Counted from the stretch's first letter, positions 23,301-35,869 are shown. The stretch: 64,000 bases of DNA from Amphibalanus amphitrite (GCF_019059575.1 NW_024881854.1:62001-126000), one strand, 5' to 3'. Notes: a model not told the origin generated them from the sequence alone. Made by a program: numbers and translations.

Positions 23301-26300
23301 CATCGATGTTGTGGTCGGATAAAGTCTGCTGGACCAAGTCCATCTTAGGAACCAATGATCGGACGTTGGCGTGTCCGATGGTCAGCGAGCGGTTGGGTCT
23401 CGTGGTGTCGGTGGGCGATGCTGCTGCTGCACGCAGCGTCTGTGCGATGCTCAGCCTCTTCGGCGCGATCAGAGTCCGATCGCATGTCGGCGTCGGGCTC
23501 GAGTCAACCGTCCGCAGGCCGCGAGAGCGCCGTCGCCGGTGGCGGCTAGTTGGTTCTTTTTTACATTTTATAGCTGATTTTCATAAGTTTTGAAGTGCTG
23601 ATACAAAATTTGCGTCCAAAGCGTGACACTAAATCTTCGGGCCTTTTCAACTCTCGTCAAATGTCTGCGACAGACTCAAGTACCGTTCAAGTGCCACAGG
23701 GCTCATGACTGCTTGCATTTCACACAGGCTCCGAAGGAGCTCCACTGAGCTCTAAGAAGCCTTCAGAGGGCCCAAAACGGCCTCTGAGAGTCCCACTGGT
23801 GTTCATATTCTCTGAGAGCCCATACAGGGATCTTTGAGGACCTTACACATGCGTAGACCTCTGAAGGGCCACACGGATTTTTGAGGATAGGTACTTTCAA
23901 AGATTTCTGAGAACCTTAGGCCTCTGATAGGTCAGTCGAGCTTTTGAGGCGAGAGATTTTGCTGAGCCCATGCCGGCAGTTTAGGGGTCACGACTCAGGT
24001 GTGCCTCTGAGGGTCCCAGCACATGTTTCTTATGTCCCTATGTTGGGTCCTTAGGGATTCGACACAGACCTCCGGGGTTCACACTGCTATTTGATGGCTC
24101 CCTGCTCACCCTGGGCCTGGTCTCTTAGCGCCCGCCGCCCAAACTGGCTTCTGATGGTCCCACATTGGGCTCGGAAAGCCCTAAAGCACCACATACACGT
24201 AACTATTTGGGGTGACCAACGCCGATCTTCAGGATCCTAAGCAGGCTTCTGAGAGCCCACACTGACCCTGAGTGGCCTAAAATGGCCTGGAAGTCCGAAG
24301 CCTATCGCTAAAGGATCCCTTGCCGCTATGCCGTGCGAAATTTTGGTTCCGTTAAACATCTTTTCTTCGCTTTTGCAGCGCTTCCTTGCACACGAAAAAC
24401 GAGAAACATTTTGTTCACACTCTCGTGTGAACAAAACACCTCCTCTCACTGGAGCAAAGATGAATTACTTCCGATTCACACTTCCGACATTCACTCTCCG
24501 CCGAAAGCCCAACTTAGCTTCAATCGGCGGCTGGGATAAGCCCTATAGGGCTTATCCCACGGAGAAAAATAATTACTCCCCCCGGGAATCACGATCCCCT
24601 ATTTGGGAATCAACTGACACCCATGGTGTAATCCGATTCTGAAAAACAGTGTCCATACACCGTTTTTTAGTGTAAATTGATCTCGGTCAGAATCACATAC
24701 CCAAGGGTCATTTGACTCCCAAAATTTTGACTCCCATTTTAGGTGTCGTGTCAAAAGATCCTGCACGGTGTCAGTGTAAAATAACACATCTAAGCGTTTT
24801 TGACGCTATCATGAGGAGTTTTTATATCCTATTGGTGTCATTTTACACAGTTGAGCGTTTTCGCAATCCGTGACTCCCTTATTAGGTGTAATTTGATCCT
24901 CAGTGGTGTTATAATATTCCGTTCAAATGACTTATTGAGTGTAATTTGACCCTCGGTAGTGTCATAATATTCCGGTGTCATTTGAGCCCCATTGGGTTCA
25001 AATGACACCGGAATATTATGGCACCACTGAGGGTCAAATTACACCTAATAAGCGAGTCACGGATTACGAAAACGCTCAACTGAGTGAAATGACACCCATA
25101 GGGTTCAAAAACTCCACATGATAGTATCAAAAAAACTAAATTATTACAGAAATTGTTTTGACGTCACTGGTGGTATACCACCATCTCTTGACTCTGCAGC
25201 GTTGGTTCCTATATGAACCAACACTGCAGAGTCAAGAGATTTTCGGTGAATCAGACTCCGAATCCAGCTCCGGCTTCCAATATCGACTCCGACTCCGACT
25301 ACGGCCAGAACTGTCGTTTCCAACCGACTCCGACTACGGCCAGAACTGTCGACTCCAACGGACTCCGACTCTGATTCCGTAACCCTGTTGTAGGTTCAGT
25401 GATTTGAATCTTAATGCCCCGAGTGACGTCATGTGTGAGCTAGCCATGGCTGGTCCGCTACGAAGATGAAATAGGCAATAGCCCAATCAGTAGGCTGCAC
25501 TGTCAATTTGCGGACGAAATCGAAGATTTGCGGAAAAAATGCGAGACGAAGAAATGCGGGGACGAAGAAATGTGCGGACGAAGAAATGCGAGACGAAAAA
25601 AATACGGAGACGAAGAAATGCGAGACGAAGAAATGCGAGACGAAGACATGCAAGACGAAGACATGCGAGGCGAAGAAATGCGAGACGAAGAAATGCGAGA
25701 CGAAGAAATGCGAGACGAAGAAATGCGAGACGAAGAAATGCGAGACGAAGAAATGCGAGACAAAAAAAATCCGCGGACGAAGAAATGCGGAGACGAAGAA
25801 ATGCTCGGACGAAGAAATGCGAGACGAAGAAATGCGAGACGAAGAAATGCAAGACGAAGAAAGGCGGAGACGAAGAAATGCGCGGACGAAGAAATGCGCG
25901 GACCAAGTTTTGCGGACGAAGAATTGCGCGACGAAGAAATGCCATGCAAAGATTTGTCCGGATACGCTGCGGTGCGGTATCAATTGATTTTCGGTGACTC
26001 AGACTCCGACTCCAGCTCCGGCTTCCAAAGTCGACTCCGTCTCTGACTCCGGCCACAACTGTCAACTCCACCCGACTCTGACTCTGACTCTGTAACCCTG
26101 GTGCGAACCACAGCTCAGGTCCAGTGGTTTGAGTCAATGCCCGGCCAATCAGCAAGCTGCATTGTCGTGTGACGTCATTTGTGTTCTAGCCATGCCGGTC
26201 CGCCACGAAGATGAAATAGCTCGACCTTGCAGGAAAACCGTTAGGAAAGCCGTTGACTTCAGTTGCCGGAAGTGTGCCCACGTGGGTGCGTGTGGTGTGA

Positions 26301-26474
26301 GCGGGGAGAGGAACTTATTTGAATTAACGCGCTTGTAATGTCGCCAAACGTTGTTTAAAGTGTATAGATTTACTTCAAGTGATAGTGCTTTAACGATAAA
26401 CTTCAGATTTTATTTGTAGTTTGCTCAACATGCGTATTTAAATAACGAGGCGCCCTGCACTCGGCGAAATTTTG
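20320..26474 (-). repeat. Inverted duplicate of 12,430-18,584
   Basis: Paired positions sum to about 38,904 throughout (for example 16,318 with 22,586 and 12,566 with 26,338), so there is essentially no length difference over 6.15 kb. Predicted proteins from the two arms are identical. In plus-strand order it holds the LINE (minus strand), block T (about 23,594-24,671), block S (24,672-25,134) and a foldback arm (25,135-26,474). Confidence 0.95.
20565..23373 (-). pseudogene. LINE ORF2, copy 3
   Basis: This is the minus-strand twin of the frame at 15,531-18,339. The reverse transcriptase frame runs 22,586 down to 20,565 and the endonuclease parts lie at 23,064-22,564 and 23,373-23,065. The same in-frame TAG (23,065-23,067) and the same one-base shift near 22,600 are present, so the damage predates the duplication. 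Confidence 0.92.
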
Positions 26475-27202
26475 AAGTACACTGAAAAAAATAATGACAC
26501 CTAAAAGGGGTGTTTTTTGAAGCGTACCAAAAACGCGCAGTTTTCTGGAGTCCGATTACACCCGGAATCAGACACTTTCTAGGGTATTATGACACTGGTT
26601 GAGGGTGTATTTTTATACCGTACGGCGTCAAATGATTCCCGGAATCATACGCCTTATGGAATAAAAATACACCTCAAATCAGAGTCATAATACTCTAGGA
26701 AGTGTCTGATTCCGGGTGTAATCTGACTCCTGGAAACTGCGCGTTTTTGGTACGCTTCAGAAAACACCCCTTTTAGGTGTCACTTCAGGGAGTAATCGGA
26801 TTTTGAGGGTGTATTTTGAACCCACACGGTGTATGATTCCGGGAATCATTTGACGACATGTGGTATAAAATACACTCCCAACCAGAGTCAGATTACCTCG
26901 GGGGGGGGGGGGGGGGGAGGGGTCTGATTCCGGGTGTAATCGGACTCCTGGAAACTGCGCGTTTTTGGTACGCTTCAAAAAACACCCCTCGTATGTACGA
27001 GGGCACGAAATGTATGGCAAAATCTAATGAAAACTTATCGTAAGGCTCATGGGTCCGTGACTTCATTCACCGTAAGGAATTACTCACATTTCAACAATGT
27101 TCCATCAACCAGTGATTATTGCTACTTAGGTAGAGTTATTCTGCAGCTTAATGACATAAAAACTTACCTCCGTCTCCATGGTGCGTTGCTATCTTGTCCT
27201 AC
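26475..27202. repeat. Foldback core (block P), second copy
   Basis: This has the same sequence and orientation as 11,700-12,428 apart from a longer poly-G run near 26,900. It is flanked on both sides by inverted copies of the right arm (25,135-26,474 and 27,203-28,535), unlike the first core, whose left arm is a diverged sequence. Confidence 0.85.
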
Positions 27203-30200
27203 TTCAAAATTTCGCCGAGTGCAGGGCGCCTCGTTATTTAAATACGCATGTTGAGCAAACTACAAATAAAATCTGAAGTTTATCGTTAAAGCACTATCAC
27301 TTGAAGTAAATCTACACTTTAAACAACGTTTGGCGACATTACAAGCGCGTTAATTCAAATAAGTTCCTCTCCCCGCTCACACCACACGCACCCACGTGGG
27401 CACACTTCCGGCAACTGAAGTCAACGGCTTTCCTAACGGTTTTCCTGCAAGGTCGAGCTATTTCATCTTCGTGGCGGACCGGCATGGCTAGAACACAAAT
27501 GACGTCACACGACAATGCAGCTTGCTGATTGGCCGGGCATTGACTCAAACCACTGGACCTGAGCTGTGGTTCGCACCAGGGTTACAGAGTCAGAGTCAGA
27601 GTCGGGTGGAGTTGACAGTTGTGGCCGGAGTCAGAGACGGAGTCGACTTTGGAAGCCGGAGCTGGAGTCGGAGTCTGAGTCACCGAAAATCAATTGATAC
27701 CGCACCGCAGCGTATCCGGACAAATCTTTGCATGGCATTTCTTCGTCGCGCAATTCTTCGTCCGCAAAACTTGGTCCGCGCATTTCTTCGTCCGCGCATT
27801 TCTTCGTCTCCGCCTTTCTTCGTCTTGCATTTCTTCGTCTCGCATTTCTTCGTCTCGCATTTCTTCGTCCGAGCATTTCTTCGTCTCCGCATTTCTTCGT
27901 CCGCGGATTTTTTTTGTCTCGCATTTCTTCGTCTCGCATTTCTTCGTCTCGCATTTCTTCGTCTCGCATTTCTTCGTCTCGCATTTCTTCGTCTCGCATT
28001 TCTTCGCCTCGCATGTCTTCGTCTTGCATGTCTTCGTCTCGCATTTCTTCGTCTCGCATTTCTTCGTCTCCGTATTTTTTTCGTCTCGCATTTCTTCGTC
28101 CGCACATTTCTTCGTCCCCGCATTTCTTCGTCTCGCATTTTTTCCGCAAATCTTCGATTTCGTCCGCAAATTGACAGTGCAGCCTACTGATTGGGCTATT
28201 GCCTATTTCATCTTCGTAGCGGACCAGCCATGGCTAGCTCACACATGACGTCACTCGGGGCATTAAGATTCAAATCACTGAACCTACAACAGGGTTACGG
28301 AATCAGAGTCGGAGTCCGTTGGAGTCGACAGTTCTGGCCGTAGTCGGAGTCGGTTGGAAACGACAGTTCTGGCCGTAGTCGGAGTCGGAGTCGATATTGG
28401 AAGCCGGAGCTGGATTCGGAGTCTGATTCACCGAAAATCTCTTGACTCTGCAGTGTTGGTTCATATAGGAACCAACGCTGCAGAGTCAAGAGATGGTGGT
28501 ATACCACCAGTGACGTCAAAACAATTTCTGTAATAATTTAGTTTTTTTGATACTATCATGTGGAGTTTTTGAACCCTATGGGTGTCATTTCACTCAGTTG
28601 AGCGTTTTCGTAATCCGTGACTCGCTTATTAGGTGTAATTTGACCCTCAGTGGTGCCATAATATTCCGGTGTCATTTGAACCCAATGGGGCTCAAATGAC
28701 ACCGGAATATTATGACACTACCGAGGGTCAAATTACACTCAATAAGTCATTTGAACGGAATATTATAACACCACTGAGGATCAAATTACACCTAATAAGG
28801 GAGTCACGGATTGCGAAAACGCTCAACTGTGTAAAATGACACCAATAGGATATAAAAACTCCTCATGATAGCGTCAAAAACGCTTAGATGTGTTATTTTA
28901 CACTGACACCGTGCAGGATCTTTTGACACGACACCTAAAATGGGAGTCAAAATTTTGGGAGTCAAATGACCCTTGGGTATGTGATTCTGACCGAGATCAA
29001 TTTACACTAAAAAACGGTGTATGGACACTGTTTTTCAGAATCGGATTACACCATGGGTGTCAGTTGATTCCCAAATAGGGGATCGTGATTCCCGGGGGGA
29101 GTAATTATTTTTCTCCGTGGGATAAGCCCTATAGGGCTTATCCCAGCCGCCGATTGAAGCTAAGTTGGGCTTTCGGCGGAGAGTGAATGTCGGAAGTGTG
29201 AATCGGAAGTAATTCATCTTTGCTCCAGTGAGAGGAGGTGTTTTGTTCACACGAGAGTGTGAACAAAATGTTTCTCGTTTTTCGTGTGCAAGGAAGCGCT
29301 GCAAAAGCGAAGAAAAGATGTTTAACGGAACCAAAATTTCGCACGGCATAGCGGCAAGGGATCCTTTAGCGATAGGCTTCGGACTTCCAGGCCATTTTAG
29401 GCCACTCAGGGTCAGTGTGGGCTCTCAGAAGCCTGCTTAGGATCCTGAAGATCGGCGTTGGTCACCCCAAATAGTTACGTGTATGTGGTGCTTTAGGGCT
29501 TTCCGAGCCCAATGTGGGACCATCAGAAGCCAGTTTGGGCGGCGGGCGCTAAGAGACCAGGCCCAGGGTGAGCAGGGAGCCATCAAATAGCAGTGTGAAC
29601 CCCGGAGGTCTGTGTCGAATCCCTAAGGACCCAACATAGGGACATAAGAAACATGTGCTGGGACCCTCAGAGGCACACCTGAGTCGTGACCCCTAAACTG
29701 CCGGCATGGGCTCAGCAAAATCTCTCGCCTCAAAAGCTCGACTGACCTATCAGAGGCCTAAGGTTCTCAGAAATCTTTGAAAGTACCTATCCTCAAAAAT
29801 CCGTGTGGCCCTTCAGAGGTCTACGCATGTGTAAGGTCCTCAAAGATCCCTGTATGGGCTCTCAGAGAATATGAACACCAGTGGGACTCTCAGAGGCCGT
29901 TTTGGGCCCTCTGAAGGCTTCTTAGAGCTCAGTGGAGCTCCTTCGGAGCCTGTGTGAAATGCAAGCAGTCATGAGCCCTGTGGCACTTGAACGGTACTTG
30001 AGTCTGTCGCAGACATTTGACGAGAGTTGAAAAGGCCCGAAGATTTAGTGTCACGCTTTGGACGCAAATTTTGTATCAGCACTTCAAAACTTATGAAAAT
30101 CAGCTATAAAATGTAAAAAAGAACCAACTAGCCGCCACCGGCGACGGCGCTCTCGCGGCCTGCGGACGGTTGACTCGAGCCCGACGCCGACATGCGATCG

Positions 30201-31562
30201 GACTCTGATCGCGCCGAAGAGGCTGAGCATCGCACAGACGCTGCGTGCAGCAGCAGCATCGCCCACCGACACCACGAGACCCAACCGCTCGCTGACCATC
30301 GGACACGCCAACGTCCGATCATTGGTTCCTAAGATGGACTTGGTCCAGCAGACTTTATCCGACCACAACATCGATGTTTTGTGCTTAACTGAGACGTGGC
30401 TCTCCGACCGAGTCTCGGATAGACTTTTGGTGTTCCCCGGGTACGCGATCTTGCGCCGAGACCGACCGGCCCGACGGGGCCGGGGCCGACCTGCGGCGGG
30501 CGGTGGCGTCGGTGGTGGCGTCGGTGGCGGCGTCGCCGTCCTCTACCGGGAGAACCTGACCTGCACCATCCTGCCCATCGACAGCGACAGCTCGTCCTGC
30601 GAGTCACTCTAGGTGTCCGTCGGCGGCGGCGGGCGGCGCTCCGTCACCGTGGGCGTCGTCTACCGACCGCCGTCTCAGCCGACAGCAGACGGACTGGACC
30701 GACTTCACCATCAGCTGGAGGCTGCCATCGCCACCGACCGATCCGTGTTCTGCCTGGGTGATTTTAATGTTAACCTTTTGTCTCTCTCTGCGCCAGGTAC
30801 ACGCCAATATCTAGCAATGTTAAATGATCTATGCCTCGCTCAACTCGTTCGCTCTCCCACTCACTTTGATCCGCCCGCACTTCTCGATCATATTGTTACT
30901 AATGTACCCGACCTGAATAACGCTGTAACGGTGCCCTCGGTGCCAATAGCTGACCACCTGACAGTCCTGGTGCGTGTGCCTTTTTGCCGTGCCAAACCTG
31001 ACAGAAAACCGTTCACTGCTCGCCCCTGGCGCAAGGTGAACTGGGACGCTCTCAGTTTATACCTGTTGGAGGGAGGCCGACTGGGCCCCGTTGTACCGGG
31101 CGGCGGGGATTGACGCCAAGCTGGAGGTGTTCATGAGCGTGTGGGCCGCAGCTATCGATGTGTTCTGCCCTCTGAAAACGGTGACTCCCCGTCGGCCCCA
31201 CTGTCCTTGGCTTGAGAACAACCATGAACTTAGACAGCTGATGTCCGAGCGCGATCAGGCGTACCGGGACTGGCGAGCTTATGGTGTAAATGCTGATTTG
31301 TTATCTTACCGACGTCTCCGGAACCGAGTTAAGAGTTTTTTGGCTTTGGCCCAGCGCGAATTTTTATGTTCTTCTATGCTGTCAGATCGTGCGAGTTTTT
31401 GGCGCAACATTCGTAATCTTGCTTTGCGACCTGACAAAAGTAGAGCGTCTGATGTTTTCACCGTGGACAAGGCAGACGAATTTAACCGTGAATTCGCGTC
31501 AGTCGGTGAGCGCCTCGCTAATGAGCTGAGGGAGAATGGCTGCAATGAGGAGGCACCATCAC
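27203..31562 (+). repeat. Third near-identical copy of the block (direct)
   Basis: This is offset by 14,773 bp from 12,430-16,789. It holds the foldback arm (27,203-28,535), block S (28,536-29,005), block T (29,006-30,083) and the LINE 5' half. It ends inside the LINE frame at a junction after GAGGCACCATCAC. Confidence 0.95.
30304..31562 (+). pseudogene. LINE ORF2 5' half, copy 4
   Basis: Endonuclease and the start of the reverse transcriptase region, identical to 15,531-16,789 and with the same TAG (30,610-30,612) and frameshift. The frame then runs through the junction into inverted 3'-flank sequence. The resulting 230-codon chimera (31,091-31,783) is not a gene. Confidence 0.9.
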
Positions 31563-32651
31563 ATGAGATTTTGGAGTCGGGAAAAATGGGGGGTACCTTT
31601 CTGAGAATGCCTGTGAGGTCAGACTCGTTCAAGCCAGAGTCGGACTCGCAGTCGCCAACATCGTCAAGACGCCGACTCCAGACTCGGAAATGTCAATACT
31701 CTGTGATTCATTCCATGTTCCAAGTTTCAGGAATTTCAGATGTATATTTTCGAATCATCCCACAAACGTGGCTTCATGTTTGATTCTTGTCAATGACAAA
31801 GTACACAGATGAGGTTACGTCGGTGAGATAATAAAAATACAAATTGGCATGAAAGCTAAAATATAGACACTAAAATATGCGAAAGCATGTGACGCTGATA
31901 AAAGACGCTATATGAATATGTCCCTAAAAACAAAATGCGGGGAAGACGCCCTAAGGTGCATGCTTGTTCAGCGTAGAGATAAAAGCGGTTCTGCGGCTGC
32001 AGCCGGAGATGGATATGACGGCAGGCTATTCCAAGCGGAGGCGGCCCTGTACGAGAACGCACGTCGCGACATGGAGAGGCGAAATCCAGGCAGCTGGAGC
32101 GCTCCGGCGACACTGGACCGAGTCGCGCGCTCACTCACGCTACTGCGTGCCACGAACAGAGACCGGATCGCCACCGGAGCGCGGGGGTCGTGCAGGGCTC
32201 TAAAAACGCCCATACGATCGCGACGGGTAACCAGGCTTGACACACTGCGCCAACCAAGTGCCTCGAGAATCGGCGATGCACTATCACTGCGGCGCGCGCC
32301 TCTCACGATTCTGGCGGCGAAATTGAGCACCCTCTGGACTCGGGTCAGGCGGCACGCAGCGGCCCCTCCCCAGACGGACAGACAGTAAAGTATGTGGGGG
32401 AAAACGTGGGCCTGGATAAGGAGTTTGCGGGTATCGGGAGTCAGATGATACCTAATTTTGTAAATGCAAAAAAGGATGGAATTGCACTTTTTGACAACGT
32501 GGGATATGTGCTCTTCCCAGGATAGGGTATTGTCGATGGTAACTCCAAGCATTTTAACAAAGGGGGATGGTTTAAGGACGAAATCATTGACGTTTAATTG
32601 AAAAGATGCTGCTTTCTTAATGGATTGTGAGGTGCCTACGAGAAGGAGTGT
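31563..32651 (-). repeat. Inverted LINE 3' segment, copy 4
   Basis: This is the reverse complement of about 17,660-18,741, holding the LINE 3' flank, 3' untranslated region and the C-terminal end of the reverse transcriptase on the minus strand (down to 31,968). On its right it joins, with a 2-bp TA overlap, sequence equal to 19,191 onwards. Relative to the intact copy, the LINE part 16,790-17,659 and the flank 18,742-19,190 are missing. Confidence 0.9.
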
Positions 32652-33175
32652 ATGGGGCATGGGCATACCCATTGAGCGGATAATGCGTTCGGGTGCATTA
32701 TCGTGTTTGCATTTATTCCCGATATACTCTGGTGGGAGATGTGAATTGAAAACCAACTTGGTGCTACGACACCGTTTAGTAGGCATGTGGCACGTCGTTT
32801 CTCGAAGACTTCCTATCAGTCTATGTATTGTAAACATTGTGTGTCATCTTTCACCTTAGTTGTCATTTGAACCTGTGTTAAATTCTGAACCTCAGACCGG
32901 AACAGACTAGGAAATCGCACGCGAGAGCCTATTCAAATTCATTAACCCTCGCCCGCACATGGGGGGGGGGGGGTGGTTGCCACCCCCCCAGGCAGTCTTT
33001 CTGCTCTGCACTCAACATTTTTAGAGCTAGAAGGCTGATTTTTCGTATAGCTGCTCGTCTATCCTTTCTTGATGTCCACTGAAAATTTCAAGTTTTTGTG
33101 ATTTTTGGTTTCGGAGATATGACCTTGTTTTTCAGGTCATGTCATGACCCAAATGGCCAATTCTCAACATTTTGC

Positions 33176-33176
<1 letters not shown>
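32652..33176 (+). repeat. Duplicate of 19,191-19,713 with TTAA MITE left end
   Basis: This matches the spacer sequence of the first block, including the TTAACCCTCGCCCG MITE start at 32,942, and diverges at the AT microsatellite. Confidence 0.9.

Positions 33177-33268
<92 letters not shown>
33177..33268. repeat. AT microsatellite
   Basis: A pure TA run of about 90 bp, longer than its partner at 19,714. Confidence 0.95.
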
Positions 33269-33272
<4 letters not shown>

Positions 33273-33602
33273 CCAATGACGTCATATTTGTTCCGGTCGC
33301 GACTGACGAACTATCCCGTCCGTGACGTTTGTTCTGACTACCATTGACGTCATATTTGTTCCGGTCGCGACTGACGAACTATCCCGTCCGTGACGTTTGT
33401 TCTGACTACCAGTGACGTCATATTTGTTCGGGTCGTGACTGACGAATTATTCCGTCCGTGACGTTGGTTCTGACTACCAATGACGTCATATTTGTTCGGG
33501 TCGCGACTGACGAATTATTCCGTCCGTGACGTTGGTTCTGACTACCAATGACGTCATATTTGTTCGGGTCGCGACTGACGAACTATTCCGTCCGTGACGT
33601 CT
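33269..33602. repeat. 68-bp tandem repeat with CRE palindromes
   Basis: Five units of exactly 68 bp, each holding TGACGTCA (33,277, 33,345, 33,413, 33,481, 33,549) followed by TATTTGTTC, GACTGACGAA and CCGTCCGTGACG. TGACGTCA is the full CREB/ATF palindrome. No coding potential is seen. Confidence 0.9.
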
Positions 33603-33678
33603 CTGTTCGAGTCTGGCGAATCTCCGTCTCTGAAAAAAAAAAACACGAGAGATCAGAATCAGAGATCAGAAGATGGAG

Positions 33679-33878
<200 letters not shown>

Positions 33879-34587
33879 GGAGAGCAGTCGTCGACACGTT
33901 ACACCAACAGACATGCCCCGGATAATGTAGCCGTAATGACCAGATCCCTGACTATGACGTCACCGTACGATATGACGTCATACAGCGGTTCATTCACGTC
34001 AGGTCACTGTTCCACTGTTCCACTCTTCATACAGTCCGTGTGGACCGCCCGGGGTCACAATTGTGACTGTTCCGGAACACCAGAGGTCACACAGGTGACC
34101 CGAGTTTGACCTGAGACACCACTTCCGGCTAGTGCCGGCCGTCGGAGGGGCCCCTCAGACGATAGCTGAGAGCCGACGGAGACGATAGGTGCGCCGCCGA
34201 TTGCAGGGAGCCGCATTCCCCGCCGCTCTTCAGAGTGGCGACGCGCCGGGAGCTCTTCAGTGCTGTTGACACTGCCGATGACACAGCCGAGGTGGGCTCG
34301 CTAACGCGGCGTTGGTCACAAACATTGCATGGCGCAAGCAGCTCTCCAACGGACAATTTATCACTGAAATATGTGGCCCGGTACTGATATAGCTAATGCC
34401 CAGCGAAGGCCAGCCCGACTTCTCTAATCCGAACAAGGTGTGTCTGTTGGTGAACTCTGTCCTGTGTCACGTGAAACAACCGGAGAATGGGGGATAATGG
34501 GGGGGGGGGGGCTGCAGGCACGGTGCACTGGCGGTCACGGGGCCGACAATACTGCTGACCTCTGAGCCAGGTCATGACCCGAGGAGG

Positions 34588-34589
<2 letters not shown>
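33879..34589. other. No gene recognised
   Basis: This stretch holds several TGACGTCA sites near 33,955-33,980, a GC-rich stretch around 34,130-34,270 and a poly-G run at 34,500-34,511. No domain is recognisable in any frame. Confidence 0.5.

Positions 34590-34671
<82 letters not shown>
34590..34671. repeat. CT microsatellite
   Basis: About 80 bp of CT dinucleotides. Confidence 0.95.
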
Positions 34672-34675
<4 letters not shown>

Positions 34676-34703
34676 ATCGGTCAGTTCTTCTCGTTGGCTG
34701 CCG

Positions 34704-35108
34704 TTCATCCGTTGCTGCTGGCGATGACGACTGGTGACGGATTGGGAGACGGGATGACGACTTGTGACGGATTGGGAGACGGGATGACACTGGTGACGGA
34801 TTGGGAGACGAGATGACGACTAATGACGGATTGGGAGACGAGATGACACTGGTGACGGATTGGGAGACGAGATGACACTGGTGGTGGATTGGGAGACGAG
34901 ATGACGACTAATGACGGATTGGGAGACGAGATGACACTGGTGACGGATTGGGAGACGAGATGACACTGGTGGTGGATTGGGAGACGAGATGACGACTAAT
35001 GACGGATTGGGAGACGAGATGACACTGGTGACGGATTGGGAGACGGGATGACACTGGTGGTGGATTGGGAGACGGGATGACGACTGGTGGTGGATTGGAA
35101 GACGAGAT
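34704..35108. repeat. 29/30-bp minisatellite
   Basis: About thirteen units of GATGACGACTGGTGACGGAT followed by TGGGAGACGG, with a shorter form using GATGACACTGG. Units alternate in a higher-order pattern of roughly 89 bp. Confidence 0.85.
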
Positions 35109-35179
35109 CGAGAAATGATCCTCAGCCGCGCTGGCCCGGGGGTTTTGGCAGCCCAACTCCTTGCGATTTTTAGCAGATA

Positions 35180-35345
35180 TATAAAAAGGGACCGTGTATA
35201 TCACACCACGGTGAGATTTACACAATACCGGCCATTTGTGTAAATCACACCCACCCCGGTGTGATATACACAAAATCTACTACGTAGTGTAAATCACACC
35301 CGGGTGAGGAATACACAGAGAGGGCAGCTGTGTGTATATCTCACC
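35180..35345. repeat. TGTGTAWATCACACC palindromic modules
   Basis: Successive 30-36-bp imperfect palindromes such as GTGTAAATCACACCC paired with GGTGTGATATACACA. The same modules occur at 36,510-36,768, 40,424-40,610 and 56,735-56,762. Confidence 0.75.
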
Positions 35346-35479
35346 ACGATGTGACGTCATAGCAACGCTGAACGTCCATTGGTCAGAGCAGTGACTCTGC
35401 TCGCCCATTGGTCAGATCAGACTAAGCACTACGAATATTCCGGCGGGATTCCGGGCGTCCTCTCTCTCGGAATCAGCTG

Positions 35480-35562
35480 ACCGCCTGGCCTAGTGGTGAA
35501 GGTGCTTGCACCATGATACGAATGTTGCGGGTTCGAGTCCCGTCGGTGCGGGCGCTTTTTCC
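35480..35562 (+). ncRNA. tRNA-derived SINE head
   Basis: The A box TGGCCTAGTGG and B box GGTTCGAGTCC have tRNA-like spacing. The D stem and a five-pair T stem can be drawn, but the acceptor and anticodon stems do not pair, so this is a tRNA-derived promoter and not a functional tRNA. A TTTTT pol III terminator follows at about 35,555. Confidence 0.6.
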
Positions 35563-35695
35563 CGCATTTTCGCTTTTCCTTGGTAGCGGTGAGTTCGCTG
35601 CCGACCGACAAGTTTAAAAGCACCAATACAATATGGAAAGCGACGTCTGAATGCTCGTGGCGAAGCGGTGCAGTGCCGAAGGCAATGCCTTAGGA

Positions 35696-35828
35696 GAGAT
35701 TACAGGCAATGGTAAGTCAAATATTTTTAGGTTAAGTGGTTGTGTATCTGGCTTCAGGCCGAAGGCCTGAAGCCTGATGCACAACCACTTAACCTAAAAA
35801 TATTTGACTTACCATTGCCTGTAATCTC
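35696..35828. repeat. Hairpin with near-perfect 65-bp arms
   Basis: Arms 35,696-35,760 and 35,764-35,828 are separated by GAA. They differ at only a couple of positions. Each arm contains TTTTTAGGTTAAGTGGTTGT or its complement and a GGTAAGT motif. It has the look of a snap-back MITE or a hairpin RNA precursor. Confidence 0.9.
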
Positions 35829-35869
35829 TTCATGCGAGTACCTTCTTCCTCATCCACGGGTAGGCAAAA

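Noticed and set aside
12430-31562. Missed sequencing adapter as the sole cause of the plus-minus-plus layout
   Set aside because: That artefact gives arms joined with almost no spacer. Here the spacers are 1.7 kb and 0.73 kb and the outer copies carry distinct rearrangements. A chimeric assembly is still possible and is listed as a check.
31091-31783. 230-codon frame as a distinct gene
   Set aside because: It is a chimera made by the rearrangement junction at 31,562: LINE sequence followed by inverted LINE flank.
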